A stretch of DNA of 64,000 nucleotides from Setomelanomma holmii (GCA_010015745.1 ML978237.1:62001-126000), one strand, 5' to 3'; counted from the stretch's first letter, positions 10,687-22,383 are shown. The notes: generated by a model from the sequence alone, not told the origin. Made by a program: numbers and translations.

Positions 10687-12687
10687 AGAGGTGAGCTCGA
10701 ATCTCAGATGTGATGTTGATGAGAATCTCGAAATTTAGCTAGTATATATCGAGCATGTCAAGAGGCTAGGACAACGAGATGTCTTCGATAGTGCTGAAGA
10801 GGTTTGCACATATGCCAATATTGAGTATGGTCGATAACAGTGCGCGGTGGGTCTCGGGTATAGGTCCGTTCGTGGTTGGTTGAGTGGAGTCATGGTGCCG
10901 CGCATGATTGGCCAGATCACCATTTACAACATGCAACAATCGTTGTCCTTTCGCCTCAGAAGTCTGCCGTCGGCGTAACGAGTTGTACTGGCGGCCTAAT
11001 GCGGTAATTCTGCAGCTCTTGCCCGGAGCGGAAAACATTAAACCTCAGATGCAGTAGTCCTCTACAGAACGGTTACCAGATACGGCCGTGAGAGGTCATT
11101 GAAGGGGCAATTCGGACTCTGAAGGATGCTTGCGTGATGGAACGTGCGAGAATAAAAGGGTGAGTAAGGAGTGTTTTCGATGATTAAGAGCATGGTGGCG
11201 ACGTGGGACAGGGGTAGGCGAGCTTGGTAGCATGCGAGATCGTGAACGATTGTTTGAGAGTTTCACGAAAGTACATTGAGGCTCCAGGAAGTGTCAATAC
11301 ACGGTTGATTTTCTGCATACGTCCGGCGTCATTCTCCGTGAATCTATGCAGATTTCTGCCGTGTGGTTGTCGCCCACGGCTTCGCTCACTTCCTCGAACA
11401 CCATGCAACGGACTGCCCTTGGTCAGGGCTCGCATTCATCGACTGCTGCCAGAGAATGCAACATGACTTATATATTGGCCGGAAGTTACATGGAGCAGAG
11501 AAAGTGGAAAAAGGGCAGGCGAGTTGTCTGATGTCGCAAGCTGGAGTCCTGACTATCGCCATGCTTGGCTGTGCCTTGTGCCTGAGGCGGTGCAGACCAT
11601 TGAAGTGTGGCGTGTGCGAGCTATCGGAAGCGACGCCAATGCACATACGGAAACGATGAGCTCGAGTGTCCTTGCAGTTGCATTGCAACAAAATCTTTGA
11701 AGGTCAGCACTGAATTTATCGCTGGGCCATCGCTGGGTCTCCTCGACAACGAGCAGCTACGTCACTTGTCTCAGCGACACGTATAGGTGGTGAATCTGGG
11801 TGCATGGGCACTTGGCAGGGATCGGGGCGGAGAATTGTAGCGAAACATGACGAGGCGGAACTGCGAAGAAGCGGTGGCATGGAGCGTGAGATTCTGCACG
11901 CGAAGTATGCGGCGCGGTCAGCCAGGCTGACACTTCGGGAAAGGCTTGGCGAGGTGGTAACGAGCTGACAGTCGCACCGAGATCTGGGATGGCCGTTCTA
12001 TGTTCGTATGGAGATGGGATGAACAGCGCCGAGGACGAGGGACGGCAGATTGATTGATGTTGATGTTGGTTGGGATATATACACGAAGCTCAAGAAAGAG
12101 CGACCCGCGATAACACGAACGCGTCGCAAGGAATCGTCTTCTCAAGGCAAGCGCTCGAGGCCACTATTGAGCAGTCGCAAAGTGCAGGCAGGGTGGCATT
12201 CAGCGTCTCGTGGCTGAGTCGGATGCAGCCTGTCCTCCGCCTCAGCACACATACGAGGAACATTGGCGCCCTCCCATCTTCGAACGCTCAGCTAAGGCCG
12301 CTCGTTCTCTTTCTTACCGTCTCTTCTACCTGCAGTTGATATCTGAGGTCTATCCATATTCCAACACGTCCTGTTTTTGCCTTATTAACGTCCACTTGCT
12401 GCCCTGCGGTACTCGTAATTACCTCGGCGCTAACATACGCATGCGATCTGCAACGCGTCAGGCTGATTCCACCGGCCAGGAATAGAGAGCCTCATCTGCT
12501 GCTCCCAAGATAGAGGCAGTTGCCAGTTTCGCAACACGCTGCACCAGTCTCTCATTTAATTTCAGGACGCTCTGCGCTGCATGAGGGGTTACTTGAACGG
12601 CTCGCTGGCACCGCGCGAGAGCTAAAGTGGTCAACGCCAGGCACCTGAATCGCGAAGCTCCCCGCAAACGGCGCGAACGACAGCTCA
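10687..12687. other. Intergenic region, about 2 kb, no supported gene
   Basis: Short overlapping frames on both strands (10766-11038, 11224-11691, 12070-12485) show no domains or splice consistency. The right end is probably promoter and 5' UTR of the membrane-protein gene at 12688. Confidence 0.45.
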
Positions 12688-13718
12688 ATGCGCAACGGCA
12701 ACAAGAGCTACATCAACATTGGCGACGAGCGCTATGAGAAGCGGGAGACGACGCCCTGGTACTGGCGCCTCATCGCTCTTGCCGCGTCTTGGATGATATT
12801 GGGAGGGTGCGTCGTGCCTTCCTGCAGACCTCACAAAGAGAAGCTAACACCCACGCAGTTACCTCCTACTGCCTGGCCTCTACGCAAAGGATCCACAACT
12901 CAGGTTCAGCCAGGCAGTTCTCTCAGTCTTTGTCGTCGCTCTCCTCACTGCCGGCTACTCCTTCACCGCACTTCTGTGCTTTGCCTGTCACAATGAGCTC
13001 TTCCAAGCAGAGGGTGTCTTTCTGTACGTGCTGCCTCACAACCGTACGGCAACCACTAACACACGACAGACCCGCCCTCACCTCGTCCGCCCTCGGACTT
13101 ATCTCAATAGCCTACAACTTTGGCTCCTCGCGCTCGTACACCTGGGGCACTTCCGCCATTACCGGTACCATCGTCAGCACCACCGCAACACTCACATACG
13201 GCGCCCTCCTGTTATGGACACACCGTCGCATAGTCAAGATCAAGGAGAAGGCGGGCCCGCGTCAGCTATGGTCCAATGAGTCGTACTATAGCAACTTTGT
13301 GCAGAACATGTACCCTACAGCCTCTCGTACACCAGCCGTGCCACCAGAAGCAGCAATATCAGAAGACGACCGCGTCAACCAGCAGATGGCCCTGCTTCTC
13401 ATGAAGTCAGACCAGCGACCGAGTCCCGACGCGAATAGCGCCACATTCAGGATAGACTTGCCGGAGGACATTGAGCAGCAAGAGAGGGTAGCCCGCAGCC
13501 AGGAGTTGGTAGGCACACCAGGCCAGGCACACGCAGACTGGGGGCGCACTCGAGCAGACAGCAGACCCAATAGCCTCAGCGAGCAGCAGGCCTGGGAGCG
13601 ATGGCAGGAGCGAGGCCGGACAACGAACCGACCGTCGAGCAGTGACCAGCGGAGTAATCACTCGAGAGGCTTGAGTCGCGAGGAACGGAGACGAGAGATT
13701 GAGCTTGGCCATCCTTGA
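12688..13718 (+). CDS. Four-helix membrane protein of unknown function
   Basis: Exons 12688-12806, 12859-13023 and 13070-13718 encode 310 residues. The introns are 52 and 46 nt, with GTGCGT and GTACGT donors and CAG acceptors. The N-terminus is cytoplasmic in style (GDERYEKRETTPWYWR). Four hydrophobic helices follow: about 28-48 (LIALAASWMILGGYLLLPGLY), 59-85 (AVLSVFVVALLTAGYSFTALL), 96-112 (LTSSALGLISIAYNF) and 118-143 (TSAITGTIVSTTATLTYGALLLW). From about residue 150 the tail is hydrophilic, charged and rich in Arg, Glu and Ser, ending in REERRREIELGHP. Frame continuity across both introns and the uniform helices make the model convincing. I do not recognise the family, and no function follows from the neighbours. 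Confidence 0.85.
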
Positions 13719-14665
13719 TCGATCTTGACCTACTCGCCATTCGTCCGAATTCGACTTGCATTGTTTTGGGCGCACATTGGCAGCGTTGGAGTTTGCGGCC
13801 TCGGTGTTTCCGGTGTTGTTTGTGCGGATACTTTTGCATTTCTGGCTGCATAATGGGCTCATGTGGGATGATTTGGATGCACGTGAATTGGACGGGACAT
13901 ACCTGAGCTTCGGCGTCGTAGTAGCAGTGAGTTGACTAGCGCTGTATCAATAGCTAACTTCGAACCGGTATTCCGCGCATGACCAACTACCTCTTCCAAA
14001 TTCACGCCTTCGATTCAGTGATCTCGCATCAGTTTTACTTGCCAATAGCGTACCTCGGACTTCAACTCCAGCTTCTCGATGTTTTCGCAACCACGCTTCA
14101 TGCTCCTTCCGCTCTCGCATACCCGTGGCCCCAACACAAAACACTTGCTTCATGTTGCTTCCTTTTCCCATGGCCACATGCGGCCATCGTGGTGCTTGAC
14201 TCCTTACCCTACTGTACAATCCCGATGCACCAATCACAAGCTCCCAAGACTCATTACCACGCCCATCCACAACAGACTCAGTGCGAACACCGCTACTTCA
14301 CAATCGATCCTACCAGCTATGCAGCCATCATATTGCTGTCCTTCGCGAAGAGTTGGTCAAAAGTGCAGACTAGGGAAATGCACTTTCTGACTCAGCCTTG
14401 CCTTGCGCTCCCGAACCGGTCCGGCCCGTAAGTTGGCAGTCAAGGCGGTCAGGCCTGGCTAAGCGAGGTGCATGTGTACGTGTGGCTTGTGCTGATGTGA
14501 GAAAACGACGTGGCTAGTGTCGTATTGAGAGGCCAGTCGTGTATGATGCTATCCGTTGCTTCCAAGAAGCAAAGATCTTGGAACATAGACGTCTCGGAGA
14601 GAAATAACCATGATATTGAGGTTTCCTTAGCTACTCATAGATCTTGCAATCCGCGCTGATTCGAT
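13719..14665. other. Intergenic region between convergent genes
   Basis: About 950 bp between the ends of two convergent genes, so mainly 3' flank. A 150-codon plus frame (13979-14431) overlaps minus frames and has no domain or promoter-like element; I do not call it. Confidence 0.45.
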
Positions 14666-16236
14666 CTAGACCTTGATAGCAAATTGCTTCAGGTATTCGT
14701 AAGTCTCGACGTTCGCTGCGACCGTATCACGAATAATCTTCGCGCCTTCTTCGCCATACTTCTCTGTCCATTCTTTGAATAGTTCCTCGTCGCTCTTTGG
14801 CACTTTCTTCTATTCCAGTGTTAGCATCATACTCCCAATCTTCAGGTTCAAAGTCGAGGAGACAACTTACATGCGTCCTAGCCCTCAACTCCGTACTATC
14901 CAACGCATCCTCATGAAATCCCTTCCACTTCTCAAACGCCTCCTTCGCCCTCTCCTGATCCTCTTCCGTATCCCAAACAAGCATCTCCGGCTCCCACTTA
15001 ATCCCAGTCGATTTGCAAAATGCCTCGATCATCTTGGCTGGCTGATCCAGCAAGTCATCTGCATCAACCACGCAGATTTCAACACCTTGTTTCGTAGTGC
15101 CGTTAGTGTGCCCGTTGGTCTCGGGAGCAGCCTGGTTGGCGAATTTGGGCCCGATCTGGCCTTCGGAGCGCAGGTAGTCGAATAGTTGACGCAACTCGTC
15201 GTACCCGGCTTCGTCGGGGCGGAAGTTGTAGAAGCCCGTCATTTTGTCGAGCGGTGGAATGGTGCAGCGGTAGTAGCTAGGAATACTATATCGAGGATGG
15301 CGGATGAGGAAGGTGAAGTGATATGTTGCGAGGAGATCTGCGGGGATGACTGCGGGGTTGTTGGGCTCGCCTTGGGTGTCGTAGGGGTATGGGGGACCTT
15401 CTGAAGACTTGCGAGTCTGGACGGGGGAGAGCTGCGTGGTGTCGGTTCCGACGCCGCGGCGGTAGTTGGCGAGCGACGGCGCGACTGTGGCGGGTTTGCG
15501 ATTGGGTGGTATCCAGTATTGGGCCATGTCTTTGATGAAGGCGCGCTTGCCCTGGGGATTGTGAGTACGCAGTCTTCATAGTTGTGGTCTTGACTGAAAG
15601 GAATTGAAGAAATGGAAGAGATTGCGAGCTCGTAGGGACTCGCAGAACGAAGTGATGCAGGAATGTGCTCTCAGATCCGAAGCTAAGCGAATCTGCAGCT
15701 CATCGTTGCTCTCCAGGGTCCGTAGAGCAAATCAAAAGGACATCAATTTGCGCAAGGAAGCCACAAAAGAACGTCAAATCGTGGGGTACGCTGCTCGCAC
15801 TGCACGCGATACGTATCGTGACGAATGCGCAAGTAATGTCGTCAGGAGTTGCTGATTGGCTGCCTCCGACCACCATCATGAAAGAGAAGGACGTTGTGCA
15901 ACGTCAACGATAAGAATCCAGGAAATGTCTTTACGAACCTCTGAATTCTCTCTGGCAATGTGGTCGAAGATGGTGCGATAGGTGCTCTCTGAGTAGCCGC
16001 TCTCTTTTCGTGCTTGAGGATCGCTCTCATAACGTTCCGCCAGACGCTCAGGGCCGAAGTAGTAGGCATCGCCAAATGGCTCATGTACACATTGAAGTGT
16101 TTTGTGTCGGGTCATGAAGACCTGAGTTCTTGTCAGCAAGTCGACCGCGTGTGGTACATCGAGCTATTCGTACCCGCTCGAAAGCTGTCGAGCAGGCCCT
16201 CGGGTGAGTGGCCACGAAGATGGGCTTCTGCGACAT
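14666..16236 (-). CDS. Sulfotransferase-like P-loop protein
   Basis: Exons 16236-16174, 16121-15939, 15551-14871 and 14809-14666 give 356 residues. The N-terminus reads SQKPIFVATHPRACSTAFERVF (about 2-23), which matches the 5'-phosphosulfate-binding loop region of sulfotransferase-fold enzymes. FLIRHPRYSIPSYYR (about 163-177) matches the 3'-phosphate-binding region (Arg and Ser of RHP..S). A helical C-terminal part ends EYLKQFAIKV. Such fungal proteins are annotated as sulfotransferase family or P-loop NTPase; the acceptor substrate is unknown and PAPS use is inferred. Introns 1 and 3 are ordinary (52 and 61 nt). Intron 2 is 387 nt with a weak GTTCGT donor, yet ENSE joins GKRAFIKDMAQYW in frame as expected. 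The neighbours give no pathway clue. Confidence 0.82.
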
Positions 16237-18402
16237 CTTGTCGTCTCTAGAGTGTGAAAGTCGAATTCAAATGGAGAAGGATCTGTATCCCAAGTATCCT
16301 CTCAGTGCTCGAGGCAGGTCAAGACGGCTCAGGTATATTTCAAAATGACCGCGCAACTGCCCAGCAAAAACACTGGGTCTAGCAAATCTTTATAGAAAAC
16401 TCAGGGCCATAAGGCAAATGGCAGATCCACAAATACTGTTGGAATCTCCCGTAAAATGCGGGTTAAGATTCGCTTCTAGTGGACCTAGAACAGATGAAAG
16501 GTCGGCGCTGGCAGGCACACGGCAATGCCAGCTTCGCCCTGAACGGTCACCAAGTTAACGTGGCGCGCGGGAGACGCGGCGGCATGCCTCGGTGCTACAG
16601 GTCCATCGTGACACGGCTAACGAGTGGTATGCGCTGCAATTGCTGCTCTCCTTCCTCATAACGCGTAGGTCGTATTGTGTTGGATGAGTTTGCCGATGAC
16701 GTTGCGGCAATCGGAAGGTACCCCTCAGCGGAGGGCTAACTCCTTCCGGCTGTGCGGGTTCTAGGTAGCGATTGCCCGACGGACCATCGCACGCTAGCAG
16801 ACTTCAGCCCTCAAAACACTGTTTGCCTCACGCGGTTTTACCACACGTACAGAATTCTATTCGCGCACTTCTGGATTTAGGGTGCGTTAGCCGATACAAC
16901 TTCGAAAGCACGACATTCGGTGGCTAATTCACGATTGCAGCGTGCAGCTGGTGTGGCATGACAGCTGTGCGGAGATCACCGGCATACTCACTCTTGTCTC
17001 CAAAATCTCCAGTCTCTACACAAGCACCTTTGAGGAGCTGTATGCATGTATGGCATCGTATGAAAGGGCTAGGGAACAGTGAGGCTTCCGATAACAACAT
17101 CCCTATGCCAGGCACCAGATTGATGAAGCTCATGAAGCATCCATCGTTGAACGTTCTGCCATATCTGCCATAATCTTCGAAACTCCTTCACAGTATATGA
17201 ATGAACAACGGATATATCGTTGTTCGGACTACAACGAACAGAGATCTCAGGTCGACTTTGCTATCAGGCTGTATGCCATCGTGCACACTCAAGTCGTTCT
17301 CACATACAACATGCATTGTGTCAGATGTGAGAGGACAGAGCAGACATGAAGGAAGCAGAAGGTTAATGTATTGAGAGAGCTACAGAGAGCGATTATATAC
17401 ACAACCACGATGAGTAAGCGAGTGACAAAGAGTCACGTGAGAGATGCAGTTCACATGTACCTTGTGAACTGAGGTGCCAGGCTGACACGTTGAGTCTCTT
17501 GTCTTTTCAGGGCTCTGATATCCGATAATCCCCATTTCAAGCTCTTTGCTGTATATGAGTAGTGCCTTTGGTCTCTAGGTTTCCAGGGTCACCCAGTATG
17601 TTGCACGCTAGCAGGGCTATCCCTACACTCTCTCGTTGTACACGTATATATAGCTTCCCTCGTTCATAGCTACACAATCAACTCAGTCCTTCATTCCTCC
17701 TTCCACATCACACATCCAAGACAGTACCATTACTTCTACGTGGGCAGTATGCCTCGACCGAGTAGATGTTACGCCACTTCTGAGACTGTATGTTTTTTCT
17801 ACTTCTTCCAACAGTCAGTCTTGCCTTCCTGGTCTATTAGATCAACGGATTTTCCTAATATCATCTCCAAGAGCGAAAGAGCCGTTTCCGGGACGTGGAG
17901 GTGGGGCGTGCTCCTCTTACCTTCCAATATCCAACATCTTAGGGGCGGTCTTTCTACGGCAAACTCGCTGTGAGTGTCTATGATACTCGAGTCTGTACAA
18001 GATCCAGCTTAGAACTCGACCGGTCACGCCATAGACCATTTATCAATCACGAAACGCACTTACCGATTCCTTGAGTCCTATCCAAGCACGCCAGATAGTT
18101 CAGCGCCTGTTCAGAAGGCTCCATACGTATAGTGTACTGAGCTATCTATACATATTTATTCGGCGATATGGTTGAATACTTGAGGTTCTCGCGTCCGCAC
18201 CAACAGCCCGTTCGCTGCTAGCCCTTCGGGGAGACATGCGTGAAAGCTGGAGGACTTCTCGTCCAGATCGAGCATAGCACAACAACAACAACAACACGAC
18301 GTCACAGTGTCTCAATCACGCTTCCAGCTGGCCAGTATTCACGCGCTGCCTGAACTGATGACATAAACACGGAGCGTTTGCGTCGGCCTCCTTTCTCTCC
18401 AG
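16237..18402. other. Intergenic region, about 2.2 kb, with a solo LTR
   Basis: No gene is supported. The region contains the 169-bp solo LTR at 17319-17487. Near 18279-18296 there is an (AAC)n microsatellite-like run upstream of the promoter of the next gene. Confidence 0.5.
17319..17487 (-). mobile_element. Solo LTR, 169 bp (older copy)
   Basis: The element is bounded by TGTCAG and CTGACA, perfect inverted ends. Read on the minus strand it is the same 169 bp in length as 49682-49850 and, by eye, about 80-85% identical. Both share a TATATAATCGCTC TATA-like core and GTAGCTCTCTCAATACA. The flanking pentamers are CATTG and CGTTG, a target duplication with one mismatch. TG...CA ends, a 5-bp duplication and an internal TATA are the marks of an LTR. 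No internal retrotransposon sequence lies beside it, so it is a solo LTR. Confidence 0.85.
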
Positions 18403-18409
18403 TATAAAA
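18403..18409 (+). promoter_or_regulatory. TATA box of the 18827 gene
   Basis: TATAAAA sits in a C/T-rich setting about 420 bp before the start codon. Two short introns appear to lie in the 5' UTR: 18581-18631 (GTTAGT...CAG) and 18700-18747 (GTATGT...CAG). This explains the long leader. Confidence 0.6.
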
Positions 18410-18826
18410 ACCCCCACTGGCCCCTCCTGCTCGAGACAATCACACCACAATCGTACCCCAGCCTTCAACTAGCTATCAGCTATTCAACCAGGCTCCTCAG
18501 CAACTGCAAACTTATCACTACCCACATTTTGCCTAAATCAACCTTACCAAATAACCTAGCTATCCTCAAACGCAGTAAAGGTTAGTGTCAACTAGGGAGC
18601 GTTCTTCGACTTGCCGCTAATGTTTTCTCAGCTTCCATCACTTACACGACGGCTCTTTATCATCTTGGCTTCCAGCACTACTTGCGTCTGCCAACAAGGG
18701 TATGTGCTCTCATCATCTGCTGCCACTCAGCCCACACTGACTCTCAGATAGACACCGAGCCCTTTATTCCTATCAAGCATCCTAACTCCCAAGGAACAGC
18801 CAACAAATCAGCCAGTAACAACTACA

Positions 18827-21301
18827 ATGCCTGCTGCTACCATCCCCGATCCCGTTTTCGGTTCTTCCACCGGCAACATCATCAAGGACAAGGCCTCCAA
18901 GAACGACAAGGTCAACATCATCAAGGACATTACCAGCGCGCCTTTGAACAAGGCTCTGCAGCGACGCATGTCTCGAGAGGCGAAGAAGGAGAAGAAGGAG
19001 CGTACCGAGCTACCGACTACTATGTCTCACCAACCTCAGGACACATTCGAGAAGACTGGCTTTGTCATTCCCACAGATGAGACTGCTACCGAGGCCACTG
19101 CTCTACCACCGGCCGCTGCTAAAGTCTCCACAAAGTTCGAGCAATCTCTAGCATCGCCATTGTCGCGACGTTCTCCGGAGACTAGCACGGGCTCTTCGTC
19201 GGTCTCAGGACATCAAGACGTCACACTGAGGGACGACCACGAACCGATTGTGGCGTCTATGTGTGACGAGGGCTCCATGTGCCATGCGAACAAACGAGAG
19301 GAGCTTCGTGGACGTCTCCTTGCGAAGGTCTCGGGCGAGGAGAAGAAGCGCCGCAAGAAGACATCTACGAACAAGGGCAGCGCAGCATCCAAGCAGGTTG
19401 CGAAGAAGACTGGCAAGTCGTCAAGGAAGTCTCTTGAGCAGTCTCCACAGTCTCCACCTTCCTCCACTGCTCGCAACGTCACGGCTCCACGACCTCCGGC
19501 AGAAGCTCCGCCCAAGCTGAGCTTCGAGCATTACGTGGTTCCGGTGATCGACATCTCCTTAGATTTTTTCGTGGCAGACAACAGCTACGAGAATGCTGTG
19601 ACTGCTTTTGACAAGGTCGATGAGGAGACAGAGGAGATATACGCCAGTGGCCCCGCTACTTGGGCAATTACAACCAACACCAGCGCACAGGCCAAGGATG
19701 ACGACACCGTGGAGTGCTCGACCAGCGCCGCGCTGATATCAAGCAACGACATTATCGATACTGTTGGTTTGAACGAAGACGAGTTCGCCGCTTACATCGC
19801 GGCCTGTTTACCAAACTTCGATGGTGCCATTGACGGTCTTGATGAAGCCGACTTTAGTACCAACATTGGTGTTGATGTCTCCGAGGAAGTGGATTCCCAG
19901 AGCGATGATACTGTCGCGCAGGCTGATCATGAGATCACACCAGTTTACGAGGACGATGTGGCCATGGAGGGCTCGACTGACGGCTTCGTCTCTACCACAC
20001 CAGACGTTGCTATCACCGCCAAGTTCGACAGTGAGCTGGGCTTTCTCTCCTTTCCGAACGCCGCTCTGCATCCATCACCGCTGTCCCGCGACGAAGACTT
20101 CATGCTGATCGCGTTGCACGTCATCCCGCTCCGCCTTCCGACTGCACGGGTAAAGTCAACCCGAGCGGAGAAGAAGGCTGCAAAGAAAATGGCTTCTGCC
20201 AAGTCCGCCATAGTTGTTGAGGAGCATACTGTGCTGCCTCTTGTGGAGGGCTCATTGCAGCATGATTCTGACCTCCTGGACTACGTTGATGAGGACGAAA
20301 TTATGGCGCCAGTGTTCGAAACCCAGATGGCAGATGCAACTAAAGAAGCTAGCCCTGAGGAGGTTGAAGTCGTCACACAACAGCCCGCCACGCCCGCCAC
20401 CTCGTCCGATGAAGACGTGACCATTGTCGCAGAGAAGGCTGTGCTTGCGTGTACGGGCACTCACGACGCTTTCATCACGAACTTTCTGGCCATGCCCAAT
20501 GGACGTGGCATTGACCATGTCTCGCGCAAGCAAACTGAGGGCCTTGTAAAACTGCACGTTAGTTCTCTTGCTGAGCGTACGACTCATCCTTATAAGCGTA
20601 ACAACATGCAGAAACAGGTTAAGGAAGCTATCAAGGATGCCATCGCTATTGAACTGGCCGGCCCAGACGTCGCCATTCCTTTGGTTGAGCAAGAGACAGA
20701 GACCTTATCGACGAAGACTGTCGACCTGATCGAAGAGCTCATGATCGCTCCGGAATATCCCATTGAGGATGAGACCAAGCATACTATGACCGAACAATCT
20801 CAGCAGCAGGTTTCCGACTCAGAAAAAGAGACGGCATCCCGAACCTCGCCCTGCTCAGGCCGCCGCTCGAGCACCGCCGCTTCCTCCGTGCAGTCCTCAA
20901 CTCAAACCATCGTCGATCTTGACCGTAAGACGCACACTGCGCGCAACAATTACCTTGGCCAGACCTCATTGGAGGACTTCGTCAACATCTTGGAGTTCGA
21001 ATCAGACGGCTCAACCACGAAGCACGACATCTGCGATGCTTTTGCTGCACTGTCTGCAGATGAGTTTGAGGCTCTTCAGGGTAGGCATCCGGATGTCATC
21101 GATTTCAGTCTGGACTCTGTAATCGCGCAGCGCAAGATCAAGCTTGGTCGGACGTCGCTGTACACCTTCCTCCACGCCATTGACTTTGTCGGTGGCATTG
21201 CGCAAATCAAGGACGTTACGAAGACGTTTAGGAAGGCTGCGACCGGTGACGACGCGCCTTCTGAGAAGCTGAAGAAGGCGTTGCTCTTTGAGGAGGAGTA
21301 A
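18827..21301 (+). CDS. Large, mostly disordered protein of unknown function (824 residues)
   Basis: A single coding exon, ATG at 18827 (context AACTACAATGCC). I do not recognise the family. The N-terminus (about 1-45) repeats NIIKDKASKNDKVNIIKD-type segments. Basic Lys/Arg clusters occur at about 45-60 and 165-205 (EEKKRRKK, KKTGKSSRKS). Long acidic Ser/Thr/Asp/Glu stretches fill the middle. The C-terminal 120 residues look folded (LEDFVNILEFES, FAALSADEFEALQ, SLYTFLHAIDFVGG) and end in charged LKKALLFEEE. Codon use and an uninterrupted frame of 2.4 kb, with a TATA box and two likely 5' UTR introns, make this a secure gene. No membrane helix or signal peptide is seen. Its 3' flank carries two unusual tandem-repeat arrays. 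Confidence 0.85.
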   Translation: MPAATIPDPVFGSSTGNIIKDKASKNDKVNIIKDITSAPLNKALQRRMSREAKKEKKERTELPTTMSHQPQDTFEKTGFVIPTDETATEATALPPAAAKVSTKFEQSLASPLSRRSPETSTGSSSVSGHQDVTLRDDHEPIVASMCDEGSMCHANKREELRGRLLAKVSGEEKKRRKKTSTNKGSAASKQVAKKTGKSSRKSLEQSPQSPPSSTARNVTAPRPPAEAPPKLSFEHYVVPVIDISLDFFVADNSYENAVTAFDKVDEETEEIYASGPATWAITTNTSAQAKDDDTVECSTSAALISSNDIIDTVGLNEDEFAAYIAACLPNFDGAIDGLDEADFSTNIGVDVSEEVDSQSDDTVAQADHEITPVYEDDVAMEGSTDGFVSTTPDVAITAKFDSELGFLSFPNAALHPSPLSRDEDFMLIALHVIPLRLPTARVKSTRAEKKAAKKMASAKSAIVVEEHTVLPLVEGSLQHDSDLLDYVDEDEIMAPVFETQMADATKEASPEEVEVVTQQPATPATSSDEDVTIVAEKAVLACTGTHDAFITNFLAMPNGRGIDHVSRKQTEGLVKLHVSSLAERTTHPYKRNNMQKQVKEAIKDAIAIELAGPDVAIPLVEQETETLSTKTVDLIEELMIAPEYPIEDETKHTMTEQSQQQVSDSEKETASRTSPCSGRRSSTAASSVQSSTQTIVDLDRKTHTARNNYLGQTSLEDFVNILEFESDGSTTKHDICDAFAALSADEFEALQGRHPDVIDFSLDSVIAQRKIKLGRTSLYTFLHAIDFVGGIAQIKDVTKTFRKAATGDDAPSEKLKKALLFEEE

Positions 21302-21498
21302 GCACGATCTGAGATATCCGGCGCGATTCCAAGGGGGTTCTTCCCAACTGCGATCCCCAAGCATTTCACGCAGCCCTGTCCGGGCACAACAACAAATCGT
21401 TGCACTATCATTATTCGCCATAATCGACACCCTATCTTGCCCATTTCATTCCAACATTATCTCATGTATTCGCGTCATTCTCCATCATGACCCTCTTG

Positions 21499-21811
21499 CG
21501 CATGGTTTGAGCCACCAGCTTTTGCTATACTCGCCAACTCGACATGGTTTGAGCCAACAGCATTCCCTACACTCACCACTGCTCATTACGACAACCTTTC
21601 TGCGATGGTTTAAGCCAATAGCATCCGCAGTACTCACCATATCGCACCATTTGACCCCGCCAATGATGATTCCGAGCCAATAGCACCCGTTATACTCACC
21701 ACGACACCCCTCCACGATGGTGCTGAGCTGATAGCATACCCGCCGTACTCACCGATCCCGCAACCAGTGGTTCGAGTCAACAGCACTCGCTATACTTACC
21801 ATCAATCATCC
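21499..21811. repeat. Degenerate tandem array, six copies
   Basis: Six imperfect copies begin at about 21502, 21544, 21605, 21667, 21717 and 21769. Each has a core of the form ATGGTTTGAGCCAAYAGCAY, then a variable C-rich pentamer-like stretch, then TATACTCACCA. The core is about 38 bp and the copy spacing varies from about 42 to 61 bp because the linkers differ. All copies are in the same orientation. It lies 200-500 bp after the stop codon of the large disordered gene. Confidence 0.8.
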
Positions 21812-22084
21812 CAGGACCCAGAATGTACGACTTCGAAGCTGAGCTGACATGCTCCCTATCTGGTTTGAGAGAGGCATAATCTCAGTTCTGGACATGGATA
21901 TGGATAGGAATATGGATAGAATTGATATAGCGTAGAGGACATGTAATCTAGAAAACACAGGTATCAATGTACAAAAGGAAAACTTCATTACTGGTCCGGC
22001 TTGTATTAACGTGATGATCGTGATGTTGATGTCGTTCGCTACTCGGTAAGCTCGAGTCTAGAGATTGTATATATGTCCCTAGGC

Positions 22085-22216
22085 ATCGTGTTGTGCTCGT
22101 GCGTCAAGATGGTAGGCGCGATGTTGGTTGTGTTGCTAAGGTGGTAAGCGTTACGATGTTCGTGTGTCAAAATGGTAGAAGTGATGTTCTTTGGTGTGTC
22201 ATGCCGGTGAATCTGA
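22085..22216. repeat. Two-copy tandem repeat, 63-bp period
   Basis: CTCGTGCGTCAAGATGGTAG (from 22096) recurs as TTCGTGTGTCAAAATGGTAG (from 22159). The flanks also match in part (GATGTTGGTTGTGTTG against GATGTTCTTTGGTGTG). A weaker third relative may lie near 22030-22065. Confidence 0.6.
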
Positions 22217-22383
22217 TGCTTATATTGTATGTTGGTGCGGTAGCGACAAGCGCGATATTGTCCTGACTGAGTTGAAACCCTTAAAAGGCTTACAGGTATC
22301 GCAGACATCGAGCCAGGCACTACAAACCAAGGAGGCTGCTGTTCCTACTTCCTGCCTAAACATTTCGCGTAGAGCGGCACATG

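Larger units (their letters stand above)
21302..22383. other. Intergenic region holding two degenerate tandem-repeat arrays
   Basis: About 1.1 kb between convergent genes. It holds a six-copy array (21499-21811) and a two-copy 63-bp repeat (22085-22216). No gene is supported. A minus frame at 21485-21715 is only the translated repeat. Confidence 0.6.

Noticed and set aside
13979..14431. 150-codon plus-strand frame with some hydrophobic stretches
   Set aside because: Overlaps minus frames, no domain, no promoter-like element and poor codon style.
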